The position numbers and the translations under genes are program-made. The notes below the pieces were generated by a model. The model had not been told where the DNA came from. It made no database searches and saw only the letters and a list, made by a program, of their open reading frames with translations. 54,252 bases of DNA from Bacillota bacterium (lineage in GTDB: Bacteria; Bacillota_I; Bacilli_A; Erysipelotrichales; Erysipelotrichaceae), in the NCBI GenBank assembly GCA_023426935.1, contig JAEZBR010000069.1, forward strand, positions 1-54,252, read 5' to 3'. Positions 26,610-33,885 of the stretch are shown here, piece by piece; the first letter of the stretch is position 1; every line of letters begins with the position of its first letter.

Positions 26610-27941
26610 ATGAGACTATATAACACGAGAACTTTAAAGATTGAAGAATTCAAACCGTTAAGAGGTAACACGGTCGATATGTATGTGTGCGGACCAACCG
26701 TCTATAACTATGCGCATATCGGAAATGCCAGACCGATTGTCTTCTTCGACACTTTAAGAAGGATCTTAGAAGCGGATGGATACACCGTACGTTATGTTTC
26801 TAACTTTACGGATGTCGACGATAAGATTATCAATAAAGCCATTGAGGAAAAGGTTCCGGAAACTGTCATCGCGCAAAGATACATCGATGCGTATGAAGAT
26901 ATCCGTAAACAATTGAATACCGAACCTTTATATGCGACGCCTAGAGTTACGCAGACGATGCAGGAAATCATCGAGTTTATTAAGCAGTTGGAAGATAATG
27001 GGTATGCGTATGAAGTAGACGGGGATGTTTATTTCGATGTTGAGAAGTTACCGGACTACGGTTCGTTATCCCACCAGAATCCTAAAGAGTTGGAAGCCGG
27101 AGCTCGCGTCGAAGTCGATTCGAAGAAACATAACAACTATGACTTTGCGTTATGGAAGAAGACCGATCACGGGATCCAATGGGATTCATATTGGGGTAAA
27201 GGAAGACCGGGCTGGCATACGGAATGTGTCGTGATGATCGGTAAGGAATTCAATCACCAACTAATTGATATCCATGGCGGCGGGAAGGATCTAAGATTCC
27301 CGCATCATGAGAATGAATGTGCTCAATCGGAAGCGGTCAATCACCATCATTTGGCGAATTTCTGGGTTCATAACGGCATGGTCAATGTGAAGGATCAGAA
27401 GATGTCTAAATCGTTAGGCAATGTAATCTGGGCCAAAGATGTTATCGCTAAATTAGGCGGCAATCTGACCAGATGGTTCTTATTATCCCAAAGATATCGT
27501 GACGTTCTGGAACTGAGTGACTATACAATTGATGAAGCCCGAAAAGAATTAATGAAGATTCATGATCCGTTACATAAAGCCGCGGTTAAGTTAGCTTTGG
27601 ATGATTTTAAAGATGAAGGTAAGTTCGATCTAAAATCTTACGATGACTTTATGAGTGCGATGAATGATGATATGAATACCCCTAATGCGTATGCGGTAAT
27701 GTTTAAGACCGCCGGGGAATTGAATCAGGCGTTACGGTCAGGCCATAACTTAGAATTGATTTCAGGCTTAAGAAATTCCTTATTGAAGATGGAAAAACTA
27801 TTAGGTCTGATTCCGGAAGAAGTTATCGTCAGTGAGCAGGATAAAGCTGATTATGCTGCTTGGAACAAAGCAAGGGAAGATAAAGACTTTGCGAAAGCCG
27901 ACGAATTAAGAAATAAATTATCCGCGAAAGGTATCTTGTAG
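26610..27941 (+). CDS. cysS: Cysteinyl-tRNA synthetase
   Basis: A 443-residue class Ia synthetase that charges tRNA-Cys. The HIGH motif is YAHIGNARP near residue 35, KMSKS is DQKMSKSLGN near residues 262-271, and the zinc ligands include CGPT near residue 27, GWHTECVVM and HHENECAQSEA. It is a little shorter than the E. coli enzyme. The start at 26610 follows AGGAGGAAAC; a GTG at 26571 falls inside the T-box. It heads the cysS-mrnC-rlmB-sigma factor series. Confidence 0.97.
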   Translation: MRLYNTRTLKIEEFKPLRGNTVDMYVCGPTVYNYAHIGNARPIVFFDTLRRILEADGYTVRYVSNFTDVDDKIINKAIEEKVPETVIAQRYIDAYEDIRKQLNTEPLYATPRVTQTMQEIIEFIKQLEDNGYAYEVDGDVYFDVEKLPDYGSLSHQNPKELEAGARVEVDSKKHNNYDFALWKKTDHGIQWDSYWGKGRPGWHTECVVMIGKEFNHQLIDIHGGGKDLRFPHHENECAQSEAVNHHHLANFWVHNGMVNVKDQKMSKSLGNVIWAKDVIAKLGGNLTRWFLLSQRYRDVLELSDYTIDEARKELMKIHDPLHKAAVKLALDDFKDEGKFDLKSYDDFMSAMNDDMNTPNAYAVMFKTAGELNQALRSGHNLELISGLRNSLLKMEKLLGLIPEEVIVSEQDKADYAAWNKAREDKDFAKADELRNKLSAKGIL

Positions 27942-27966
27942 AAAAGAACTTCGGTTCTTTTCTTTT
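27941..27966 (+). terminator. UUCG-loop hairpin between cysS and mrnC
   Basis: GAAAAGAAC (27941-27949), loop TTCG, GTTCTTTTC (27954-27962), then TTTT. A perfect nine-pair stem with a very stable tetraloop begins at the last base of the cysS stop and ends nine bases before the mrnC ATG. It may be a leaky terminator or a processing barrier. Confidence 0.65.
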
Positions 27967-27971
27967 GCCTT

Positions 27972-28346
27972 ATGGAAGTAAGTGCCTTAACTCTAGCCTT
28001 CATCGGCGATGCGGTCTACAGTTTAAAAGTTAGAGAGTATCTCTGTAGTTTTCCCGATCGTCCTTTAGCTTTATTGACCAAAGAAACCATCAAATATGTT
28101 TCGGCTAAAGCGCAGGCAAAAGTTATGAAAAGATTGTTGACCGATAACTATTTGACCGCTGAAGAACTGGCAATCTACCACCGGGGGAGAAACAGTCATT
28201 CCCATTCTACAGCTAAACATACCGATCCGATCACTTATCATATAGCAACAGGATTAGAAGCAGTATTCGGTTATTTATATTTGAACCACCAAGAAGAACG
28301 CCTAACACAGATCTGGGATTACATTAAGACCATAACGGAGGAGTAG
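27972..28346 (+). CDS. mrnC: Mini-ribonuclease 3
   Basis: A 124-residue single-domain RNase III-like enzyme (Mini-III) that trims 23S rRNA ends. LAFIGDAVYSLKVREYL near residues 8-24 is the family's catalytic helix with the essential Asp, and the second conserved segment ends with AVFGYLYLN. It lacks a double-stranded RNA-binding domain, as expected. It is in the same frame as cysS, separated by the stop and ten codons with no other start. There is no ribosome binding site; the strand normally holding it is the 3' arm of a hairpin. Confidence 0.92.
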   Translation: MEVSALTLAFIGDAVYSLKVREYLCSFPDRPLALLTKETIKYVSAKAQAKVMKRLLTDNYLTAEELAIYHRGRNSHSHSTAKHTDPITYHIATGLEAVFGYLYLNHQEERLTQIWDYIKTITEE

Positions 28347-28347
28347 C

Positions 28348-29109
28348 ATGGCACAATATATTTACGGACGAAACGCGGTGAGAAGCTTAGTCTCCCATCC
28401 GAGTACGGTTAATGAGCTATATGTTTTCGAAGCCTATCGTAACGATCCTTTGACTGAATTTGCTAGCAAGCAGGGGTTGAAACCGATCTTTGTTTCGAAA
28501 CAACAATTAACGAAATTAACCGGAAATGATAAGCATCAGGGCTTTGTCGCTAAAGCCGAAGAATATAAGACCTATACACTCAACGAATTGATCAACACTG
28601 CTTCCAAGCCCTATCCTCTATTAATTATTCTGGATGGTTTGGAAGACCCTCATAATTTAGGCGCCATCATGCGCAGTGCCGATGCGGTGAACGCCGACGG
28701 GATTATTTATGCCAAAAATCGCAGTGTGGCTTTATCTCCGACGGTGGCCAAAGTTTCTACCGGTGCGATTGATACGGTCAAAGTAGCGGAAGTAACTAAT
28801 CTAGCGACAACCATTGAGACTTTAAAAAAACAGGGATATTGGATTGTGTGTGCAACCGATAGCAATGCGCAGGATTATCGCAGTGTCGATTATCTTTGCC
28901 CGATTGCGTTAATAATCGGCTCCGAGGGTTTCGGAGTATCAAGGCTTCTCAAAGAAAAAAGTGATTTTAGAGTCGGACTACCGATGTATGGGCAGGTAAA
29001 TTCTCTCAATGCCTCAGTCGCTGCGGGAATTCTAATGTACCAAATCACTTCTCAACGTTTCCCATTGCAAAAGGAAACTAACTATGGAAAAGGAAGAGAT
29101 TCAAGATGA
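28348..29109 (+). CDS. rlmB: 23S rRNA (guanosine-2'-O-)-methyltransferase, RlmB/TrmH family
   Basis: A 253-residue SPOUT methyltransferase. An N-terminal substrate-binding domain (YGRNAVRSLV...HQGFVAKAEEY) precedes the knotted domain with motif 1 LEDPHNLGAIMRSADA near residue 90, motif 2 IIGSEGFGVSRLL near 190 and motif 3 NSLNASVAAGILMYQI near 219. It would methylate the ribose of a 23S rRNA guanosine. GGAGGAG precedes the start, two bases after the mrnC stop. The 3' end overlaps the sigma factor gene by 26 bases. Confidence 0.93.
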   Translation: MAQYIYGRNAVRSLVSHPSTVNELYVFEAYRNDPLTEFASKQGLKPIFVSKQQLTKLTGNDKHQGFVAKAEEYKTYTLNELINTASKPYPLLIILDGLEDPHNLGAIMRSADAVNADGIIYAKNRSVALSPTVAKVSTGAIDTVKVAEVTNLATTIETLKKQGYWIVCATDSNAQDYRSVDYLCPIALIIGSEGFGVSRLLKEKSDFRVGLPMYGQVNSLNASVAAGILMYQITSQRFPLQKETNYGKGRDSR

Positions 29110-29701
29110 GGAATTGGTTTATCAGTTTCGGATGCATGACGAGATTGCTTTAAATCTATTAATAAAGAAGTATCATAATGATTTAGTGCCAATGGCGATA
29201 AATCTATTACGCCAACAAAACTGTCCTTTGGAGGACGATGCTAAGCAGATTGCTTTACTGGGTTTAATGTCCGCATTAGACAGTTGGCGCCAAGATAAGG
29301 AAGCGGGTTTTCATTACTACGCTTTGGTCTGTGCGGAAAGAGAAATCCGTAGTTTAATCCGCCATGAGAAAGCGAAAGGTCTCTATACTAATTTTCGTTG
29401 TATCTCTTTAGATAAACCATTAAGGGAACCGGAGGGAATCTATCTAGTCGATCAAGTACCCAGTCCTTATCGGGAGTTTCAGCCTGAATGGGTCAGTGCA
29501 CAACTTGCGATGAAAGAAAGAATTGCGTTTGTCTATACTTCTTTCGATGCCACTCAACAGCAGGTCTTTCTCCTTTGGCAGCAGTATTATAGTTATTTGG
29601 AGATTGCTCAGCGCTTGGGTATCAGCGATAAAAAGGTCGATAATGTCTTGCAAATAGTCAAAAAACGGTTACGGGCGGTGGCTAAGATGTTAACTGAATG
29701 A
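29084..29701 (+). CDS. sigH: Sigma-70 family factor, SigH-like
   Basis: A 205-residue sigma factor. Region 2 is around residues 20-95 (DDAKQIALLGLMSALDSW and AEREIRSLIRHEKAKG), followed by CISLDKPLREPEG, which echoes the ISLDKP segment of Bacillus SigH. Region 4 is YLEIAQRLGISDKKVDNVLQ with a helix-turn-helix near residues 170-190. Its position between rlmB and rpmG/secE/nusG is that of sigH in Bacillota; the yacP gene normally before it is absent. Whether it controls sporulation or competence here is unknown. AAAGGAAA precedes the ATG inside rlmB. Confidence 0.8.
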   Translation: MEKEEIQDEELVYQFRMHDEIALNLLIKKYHNDLVPMAINLLRQQNCPLEDDAKQIALLGLMSALDSWRQDKEAGFHYYALVCAEREIRSLIRHEKAKGLYTNFRCISLDKPLREPEGIYLVDQVPSPYREFQPEWVSAQLAMKERIAFVYTSFDATQQQVFLLWQQYYSYLEIAQRLGISDKKVDNVLQIVKKRLRAVAKMLTE

Positions 29702-29718
29702 TCGAACAGTATTTATTT

Positions 29719-29741
29719 AGAGGGCTATTTGCCCTTTTAAT
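29719..29741 (+). terminator. Terminator after the sigma factor gene
   Basis: AGAGGGC pairs with GCCCTTT around TATTT, then TAATTT. The stem includes one G-T pair. Confidence 0.6.
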
Positions 29742-29799
29742 TTGGAACGATATTAGTAATAATTGAAAAGAAAACCAAGCTTTTATCGTTAATTTCGTT

Positions 29800-29937
29800 A
29801 TGGTACAAAAGGTTTTCATTAAATTTTCTCAACCCAATACTGCCGATAGTAACGGAACCTTGTTATATACCATGTTATTCGTAATATTCTTAATCGGGGT
29901 ATCCGGAATAGTAGTGTATACCAAGAGAAACAATTAA
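29800..29937 (+). pseudogene. Relic of a cell-wall-anchored protein C-terminus
   Basis: A 45-codon frame beginning ATG GTA CAA encodes QPNTADSNGT, a hydrophobic stretch (LLYTMLFVIFLIGVSGIVVY) and the basic tail TKRNN before the stop. This is the layout of a sortase signal: motif, membrane segment, positive tail. There is no ribosome binding site and no surface domain, and the frame is closed by a stop at 29764, so it is probably the tail of a lost surface protein. The motif PNTAD matches the PxTA motifs of the two surface proteins at 38966 and 40600. It could instead be a tiny membrane protein. Confidence 0.55.
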
Positions 29938-30094
29938 GATTTAGTTAACAAGCCAAAGATGAATAGTGTCTTTGGCTTCTAACTATTAGTTAGCGTTATC
30001 CGATCGGTCAGAAAAGAATCTCAAGCCTTATTTTAGTTGCTTCTGGGGCCATTTTTCTACCCGCATATCGATCAAGTGTATCCGAAGTTGCGCG
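29938..30094 (+). other. Gene-free stretch before rpmG
   Basis: Together with 29742-29799 this forms the gap between the sigma factor gene and rpmG. A hairpin AAGCCAAAGA (29950-29959) with TCTTTGGCTT (29969-29978) looks like the terminator of the lost surface gene, although its T-run is weak. Nothing else is recognised. Confidence 0.5.
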
Positions 30095-30123
30095 TTGACT
30101 ATCAGATTTGATTATGATAGAGT
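30095..30123 (+). promoter_or_regulatory. Promoter for rpmG-secE-nusG
   Basis: TTGACT (30095-30100), 17-base spacer, TAGAGT (30118-30123) with TGA before the -10 hexamer (extended -10). Confidence 0.65.
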
Positions 30124-30150
30124 AAGTTAGCGTTTGAAAGGGGCTTTAAC

Positions 30151-30300
30151 ATGTCGGAAAAAGTAACTCTGGTGTGTACCGAGTGCCTTAGTCGTAACTA
30201 TACAACCACTAGAAATAAAAAAACGGCGACCAAGCGTTTAGAATTAAAAAAGTTTTGTCCGAAGTGCGGTAAAGTGACCGTGCATAAAGAGACAAAATAG
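30151..30300 (+). CDS. rpmG: 50S ribosomal protein L33
   Basis: A 49-residue L33. It has two CxxC pairs (CTEC at residues 9-12 and CPKC near residues 36-39), so it is the zinc-binding form, with RNYTTTRNKKT between them typical of L33. It starts the rpmG-secE-nusG cluster; AAAGGGGC precedes the ATG. Position before secE is the usual place in Bacillota. Confidence 0.95.
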   Translation: MSEKVTLVCTECLSRNYTTTRNKKTATKRLELKKFCPKCGKVTVHKETK

Positions 30301-30310
30301 GAGGATCTAC

Positions 30311-30490
30311 ATGAAATGGTTTAGTTTCCGCGGAATCGCGACCGAAATACGTCGAATTCGCTGGCCAAGCGTTAAAGAATTAACTCAGAAATCCGGTAAA
30401 TCACTGCTATTTATTCTGTTATTTATGGGTTTCTTTGTGCTTTGTGAACTCTTAATCTCTTGGGTTATGAGCTTAATGGGGATTGTTTAA
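30311..30490 (+). CDS. secE: Preprotein translocase subunit SecE
   Basis: A 59-residue SecE, the single-span subunit that clamps SecY. An amphipathic segment with EIRRIRWPSVKEL (residues about 12-24) is the SecE signature and is followed by one membrane helix (LLFILLFMGFFVLCELLISW). AGGAGGATC precedes the ATG. It ends two bases before nusG. Confidence 0.94.
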   Translation: MKWFSFRGIATEIRRIRWPSVKELTQKSGKSLLFILLFMGFFVLCELLISWVMSLMGIV

Positions 30491-30492
30491 AA

Positions 30493-31083
30493 ATGAACGA
30501 AATTAAAAATAGTACTCCGAACATGGGTTCGGAAGATGAAAATAAAAAGAAACATTGGTATGTCGTCAATACCTATTCCGGAAGAGAAAACAGCGTAAAA
30601 GAAAACTTGGAACGTCGAAGAGATTCTTTGAATCTAAACGATAACTTGTTTCAGATCGTTGTTGCGGAAGAAACGGAAATCGAGTTTACCAAGACCGGCA
30701 AAAAAGTCGAGAAGGTCAAGAATCTATTCCCGGGCTATGTCTTTGTCCAGATGATTCTATCCGATGAATCTTGGTATGCCGTACGTAATACACCGGGGGT
30801 TACCGGATTATTAGGTTCTTCAGGCAAGGGAGCTCAGCCGTTCCCGGTACCGGAAGCCGATATGGAAAGAATCTTAGCTCAAGTTGGCTTAGGCGAACAT
30901 CGAATCTCCATCAACTTTGCGGTTGGTGATCGGGTTAAAATCTTACGGGGACCCTTCAAAGATATTGAGGGAATCGTTGAGAGCTTACACGATGAAGCCC
31001 AGACGGCCACCATTTCCACCATTCTGTTCGGTAGAGAAACTCCAACCGAAGTCGGATATGGCGATCTTGAAAAAATCAATTAA
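30493..31083 (+). CDS. nusG: Transcription termination/antitermination factor NusG
   Basis: A 196-residue NusG. The NGN domain contains HWYVVNTYSGRENSVKENL near residue 17 and FPGYVFVQM near 79; the KOW domain is GDRVKILRGPFKDIEG near residues 144-159. It binds RNA polymerase and influences pausing. The start at 30493 is two bases after secE; an upstream ATG at 30460 lies inside secE and is unlikely. A terminator follows directly, so transcription does not normally continue to rplK, which is 11.4 kb away. Confidence 0.96.
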   Translation: MNEIKNSTPNMGSEDENKKKHWYVVNTYSGRENSVKENLERRRDSLNLNDNLFQIVVAEETEIEFTKTGKKVEKVKNLFPGYVFVQMILSDESWYAVRNTPGVTGLLGSSGKGAQPFPVPEADMERILAQVGLGEHRISINFAVGDRVKILRGPFKDIEGIVESLHDEAQTATISTILFGRETPTEVGYGDLEKIN

Positions 31084-31109
31084 ATCTCTTCTAACGAAGG
31101 GATTTTTTA
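31082..31109 (+). terminator. Terminator after nusG
   Basis: AAATCTCTT (31082-31090) pairs with AAGGGATTT (31097-31105) around CTAACG, one G-T pair, followed by TTT. Confidence 0.85.
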
Positions 31110-31110
31110 G

Positions 31111-31139
31111 TTGTATTGAGTTCTATTCTAGTTTAAGAT
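31111..31139 (+). promoter_or_regulatory. Promoter of a leaderless MFS gene
   Basis: TTGTAT (31111-31116), 17-base spacer, TAAGAT (31134-31139). The ATG at 31147 is seven bases after the -10 box, where transcription should begin, and no ribosome binding site is present. Confidence 0.65.
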
Positions 31140-31146
31140 TAAACGC

Positions 31147-32370
31147 ATGACTACGCCCTTAATCAAAAAACTAAATTTGACCTATGCCTTTGCCCAAGGA
31201 ACCTATTGGTTCTCAGAAATAGGACTAGGCGGTTATATAACCGTCTTTCTATTAAGCCGAGGTATGGATGATACTTTAGTGGCGTATGTAACTTCGGCTT
31301 TGGCTATTGTGGCAATCGTAATGCAGATGGTTATCGCAAATTACTGTGATCATCATCCAATCTTGCCGCTTAAGAATATTATTTTAGGCTTATATCTAGT
31401 CACGATTGTTTTCTGCGGATTGATGTACTGGATTTCATTATCGTTGGTATGGCTGATTGTGATCTTTGTAATTGCGGTCTCGGCTCAGCGCAGTATCGAA
31501 TCGTTACTGAATGCTCAAATGATGCAATTCGTAAATAAAGGCTTAGGTGTCTCTTATAGTTGGCCAAGAGGAGTTGGGTCCTTCTGCTATGCTTTAGGTG
31601 CCTTCGGGTTTGGTGTGCTGTTTGATTATTTCAGCCCAGATATTCTTTTACCGATCACCATGGTAATTTCGATTTTTGCGATTGTTTCCGATTATCTATT
31701 ACCTGACCCGGAAACCTTGGATCTTTCGGAAGAAGATTTAGGACCTTCGTTGCCCAATAACGAAGCACAGACTTCTTACTTTCAGATGTTAAAAGGAAAT
31801 CCGTTATTAGTGATCTATTTACTGGCCTCGATTGCCTGTGCGGTAGGGTTAAGCGGGTATAATACTTTCTTGATTCGGATTGTGGAGAATCTTGGTGGTT
31901 CCAATACGGAACTGGGAATCGCAATGTTAGTTCAGTCGACGGTTGAATTACCGGCGATGTTTTTAGCGACTAAACTGTTAAGAAAATATAAACCGGTTCA
32001 GATCTTATTTATTTCTTATTTCTTTTTCTGGTTAAAAGGAATCGGCATGATCTTTGTGCCTAATCTAGGTAGTTTATATGGTTTAATGCTATCGAGTTTC
32101 TTCTGTTATGGTTTTTATGGTTTTGGATCGGTAATCTTTGTTAATGAGATCGTGAAAGTTTCCGAAAAGATCCGAGCCCAATCCCTTTCTTCCCTTTGTT
32201 TTGTCGGTGGGGTTGGCGGGATCTTAGGCAATGCGTTCTGTGGTTGGATCTTAGCCGGTCATGACTTACACTACTTATTAGTAACTTCGCAGTTTTTTGG
32301 CTTAGCGTCGGTTATTCTAATGTTTATGGCGGCCAAACTATATAAACAAAACCCTAAATTTTCAAAATAA
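31147..32370 (+). CDS. MFS transporter, MFS_1-like
   Basis: A 407-residue, twelve-segment major facilitator. The N-terminus (YWFSEIGLGGYITVFLLSRG) resembles the MFS_1_like/nucleoside symporter group, where a short N-terminal segment leads straight into helix 1. A charged loop near residues 190-215 splits the two halves. Substrate unknown. It is the first gene after the nusG terminator and appears to be transcribed as a leaderless mRNA. A weak link to the following rlmA gene is possible, though that gene has its own -10 box. Confidence 0.85.
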   Translation: MTTPLIKKLNLTYAFAQGTYWFSEIGLGGYITVFLLSRGMDDTLVAYVTSALAIVAIVMQMVIANYCDHHPILPLKNIILGLYLVTIVFCGLMYWISLSLVWLIVIFVIAVSAQRSIESLLNAQMMQFVNKGLGVSYSWPRGVGSFCYALGAFGFGVLFDYFSPDILLPITMVISIFAIVSDYLLPDPETLDLSEEDLGPSLPNNEAQTSYFQMLKGNPLLVIYLLASIACAVGLSGYNTFLIRIVENLGGSNTELGIAMLVQSTVELPAMFLATKLLRKYKPVQILFISYFFFWLKGIGMIFVPNLGSLYGLMLSSFFCYGFYGFGSVIFVNEIVKVSEKIRAQSLSSLCFVGGVGGILGNAFCGWILAGHDLHYLLVTSQFFGLASVILMFMAAKLYKQNPKFSK

Positions 32371-32372
32371 GG

Positions 32373-32378
32373 TATACT
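32373..32378 (+). promoter_or_regulatory. -10 box before the rlmA-like gene
   Basis: TATACT lies 21 bases before the ATG. The short leader contains AGCAGGT, a weak ribosome binding site. A small ACCTG/CAGGT inverted repeat overlaps it. Confidence 0.45.
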
Positions 32379-32399
32379 ATTACCTGAAAGCAGGTAACT

Positions 32400-33206
32400 A
32401 TGTTTATTTGTCCGGTCTGTCAACAAGTATTAGTCAAAGAAGATCATGAATATAAATGTCCCAATGGACATAGTTATGATTTAGCCAAAGAAGGTTATGT
32501 CAATCTTTTACTTGCAAATCAGAAGAAGGCTTTCTCTGGAGATCCAAAAGATTCCCTGCTAGGTAGGCAACGCTTTCTTTCCCAAGGATACTACCAAAAT
32601 CTAAGCGAGAAACTCAACGAGACGGTTGAAGAGTTGAATAGTAAAGTTATCCTAGATGCCGGGGTTGGGACCGGTTATTATCTTAATAATTTGATTGACT
32701 ATCTAAATGACGATAGTAATACCTATTACGGAATCGATGTCGGTAAAGAAGAAGTTAAAATGGCAGCGAAGTTAATCAAAAAGGCTGATTTGGCGGTCGC
32801 GAATATTTTCCATCTGCCTTTCGCTGATTATTCTCTAGATTTAATTATGAGTGTCTTTTCCCCTTATGCTCCGGAAGAATTTAAACGAACTCTGAATGCC
32901 GGTGGAAAAGTATTGGCGGTTCAGCCCGGGAAGGATCATTTATATGAATTGAAGAAAGCAATCTACGAAAATCCTTATTACAATCCGGATAAAGGTTATA
33001 ATTTAGAAGGATTCAAAACATTAAAGACCTTTCATTTAACGAATACGATTAACTTACCCAACCAACAGACAATTCAAGATCTTTGGACGATGACCCCCTA
33101 TGCGCATAAAACATCCAAGGAAGATACTAAAAAGTTATTAGGTTTAAGCGAATTAACGGTCACGACCGATTTCTATATCAGTCTTTATCAAAAGGAGGAA
33201 ATTTAG
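32400..33206 (+). CDS. rlmA: 23S rRNA (guanine-N1)-methyltransferase, RlmA family
   Basis: A 268-residue protein with an N-terminal zinc finger (CPVCQQ near residue 4 and CPNGHSYD near residue 21) followed by FAKEGY-like DLAKEGYVNLL and a Rossmann methyltransferase fold with SAM motif ILDAGVGTGYYL near residue 83. This is the RlmA layout; RlmA(I) methylates G745 and RlmA(II)/TlrB methylates G748 in the exit tunnel, the latter affecting macrolide binding. In Gram-positive bacteria the G748 type is expected, but this cannot be told from sequence by eye. It ends one base before the thioredoxin-like lipoprotein gene. Confidence 0.85.
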   Translation: MFICPVCQQVLVKEDHEYKCPNGHSYDLAKEGYVNLLLANQKKAFSGDPKDSLLGRQRFLSQGYYQNLSEKLNETVEELNSKVILDAGVGTGYYLNNLIDYLNDDSNTYYGIDVGKEEVKMAAKLIKKADLAVANIFHLPFADYSLDLIMSVFSPYAPEEFKRTLNAGGKVLAVQPGKDHLYELKKAIYENPYYNPDKGYNLEGFKTLKTFHLTNTINLPNQQTIQDLWTMTPYAHKTSKEDTKKLLGLSELTVTTDFYISLYQKEEI

Positions 33207-33863
33207 ATGAAAAAAGTTATTGCGTTATTAATCTTAGCCTTATTCATTGTCGGCTGCAGCAAGCAGGAAAGTGACGGTGCTAAATTCAAGAAAGAATATG
33301 AAGCACTGAATGGTCAGGATACCGAAAGCGGTAAAGCCTACACGGAATTAACCGTTTCGGCCGATAATCCGATGGTCTATGCGACTTATGATCAGATTAA
33401 GGAAATGTTAACCTCCGGAACCGGGATTATTTATTTCGGATTCCCGCAGTGTCCCTGGTGCCGGCAAGCTTTACCGGTCTTTTTAGAAGCCGCCAAAGAT
33501 GCGAATATCACGAAAGTTCTTTACTACAACAACAAGGAACAGCGCGATACTAAACATCTTGACGACAACGGTAAAGTTATTACCGATTCGGAAGGTACTG
33601 CCGAGTATGCGGAATTACTGACCTTGTTAGGCGATAATGCTTCGGCATATGAAGGCTTAAATGATTCAAGTATTAAGCGTTTATACTTTCCGACTTTCGT
33701 ATTTGTTAATGGCGGAAAGATTGTTGGTTATCATGAAGCGACTTTATCGAATGTCGAAGATCCTTATAAGGCCTTAACGAGTGAACAACACGACACCCTG
33801 TATAAAATTTTTGAGGAACTGATCGCAAAAACCACGACCTGTGATTTAGGCAGTAAATGTTAG
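33207..33863 (+). CDS. Thioredoxin-like lipoprotein
   Basis: A 218-residue exported lipoprotein. MKKVIALLILALFIVGCSKQ is a lipoprotein signal with the lipid-modified Cys at residue 17. The thioredoxin fold has CPWC near residues 75-78 (GFPQCPWCRQALPVF) and a cis-Pro loop FPTFVFVNGGKIVGY near residue 160. The C-terminus carries two more cysteines (TTCDLGSKC). It could reduce or form disulfides on the outer face of the membrane. It starts directly at the rlmA stop with AAAGGAGG inside rlmA, so the two are co-translated, although they share no obvious function. Confidence 0.85.
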   Translation: MKKVIALLILALFIVGCSKQESDGAKFKKEYEALNGQDTESGKAYTELTVSADNPMVYATYDQIKEMLTSGTGIIYFGFPQCPWCRQALPVFLEAAKDANITKVLYYNNKEQRDTKHLDDNGKVITDSEGTAEYAELLTLLGDNASAYEGLNDSSIKRLYFPTFVFVNGGKIVGYHEATLSNVEDPYKALTSEQHDTLYKIFEELIAKTTTCDLGSKC

Positions 33864-33873
33864 TAAAATCGTT

Positions 33874-33879
33874 TATAAT
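33874..33879 (+). promoter_or_regulatory. -10 box six bases before an ATG (leaderless start)
   Basis: TATAAT at 33874-33879, then TATTAC, then the ATG at 33886. No ribosome binding site. The same spacing occurs before the MFS genes at 211 and 38017. Confidence 0.6.
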
Positions 33880-33885
33880 TATTAC

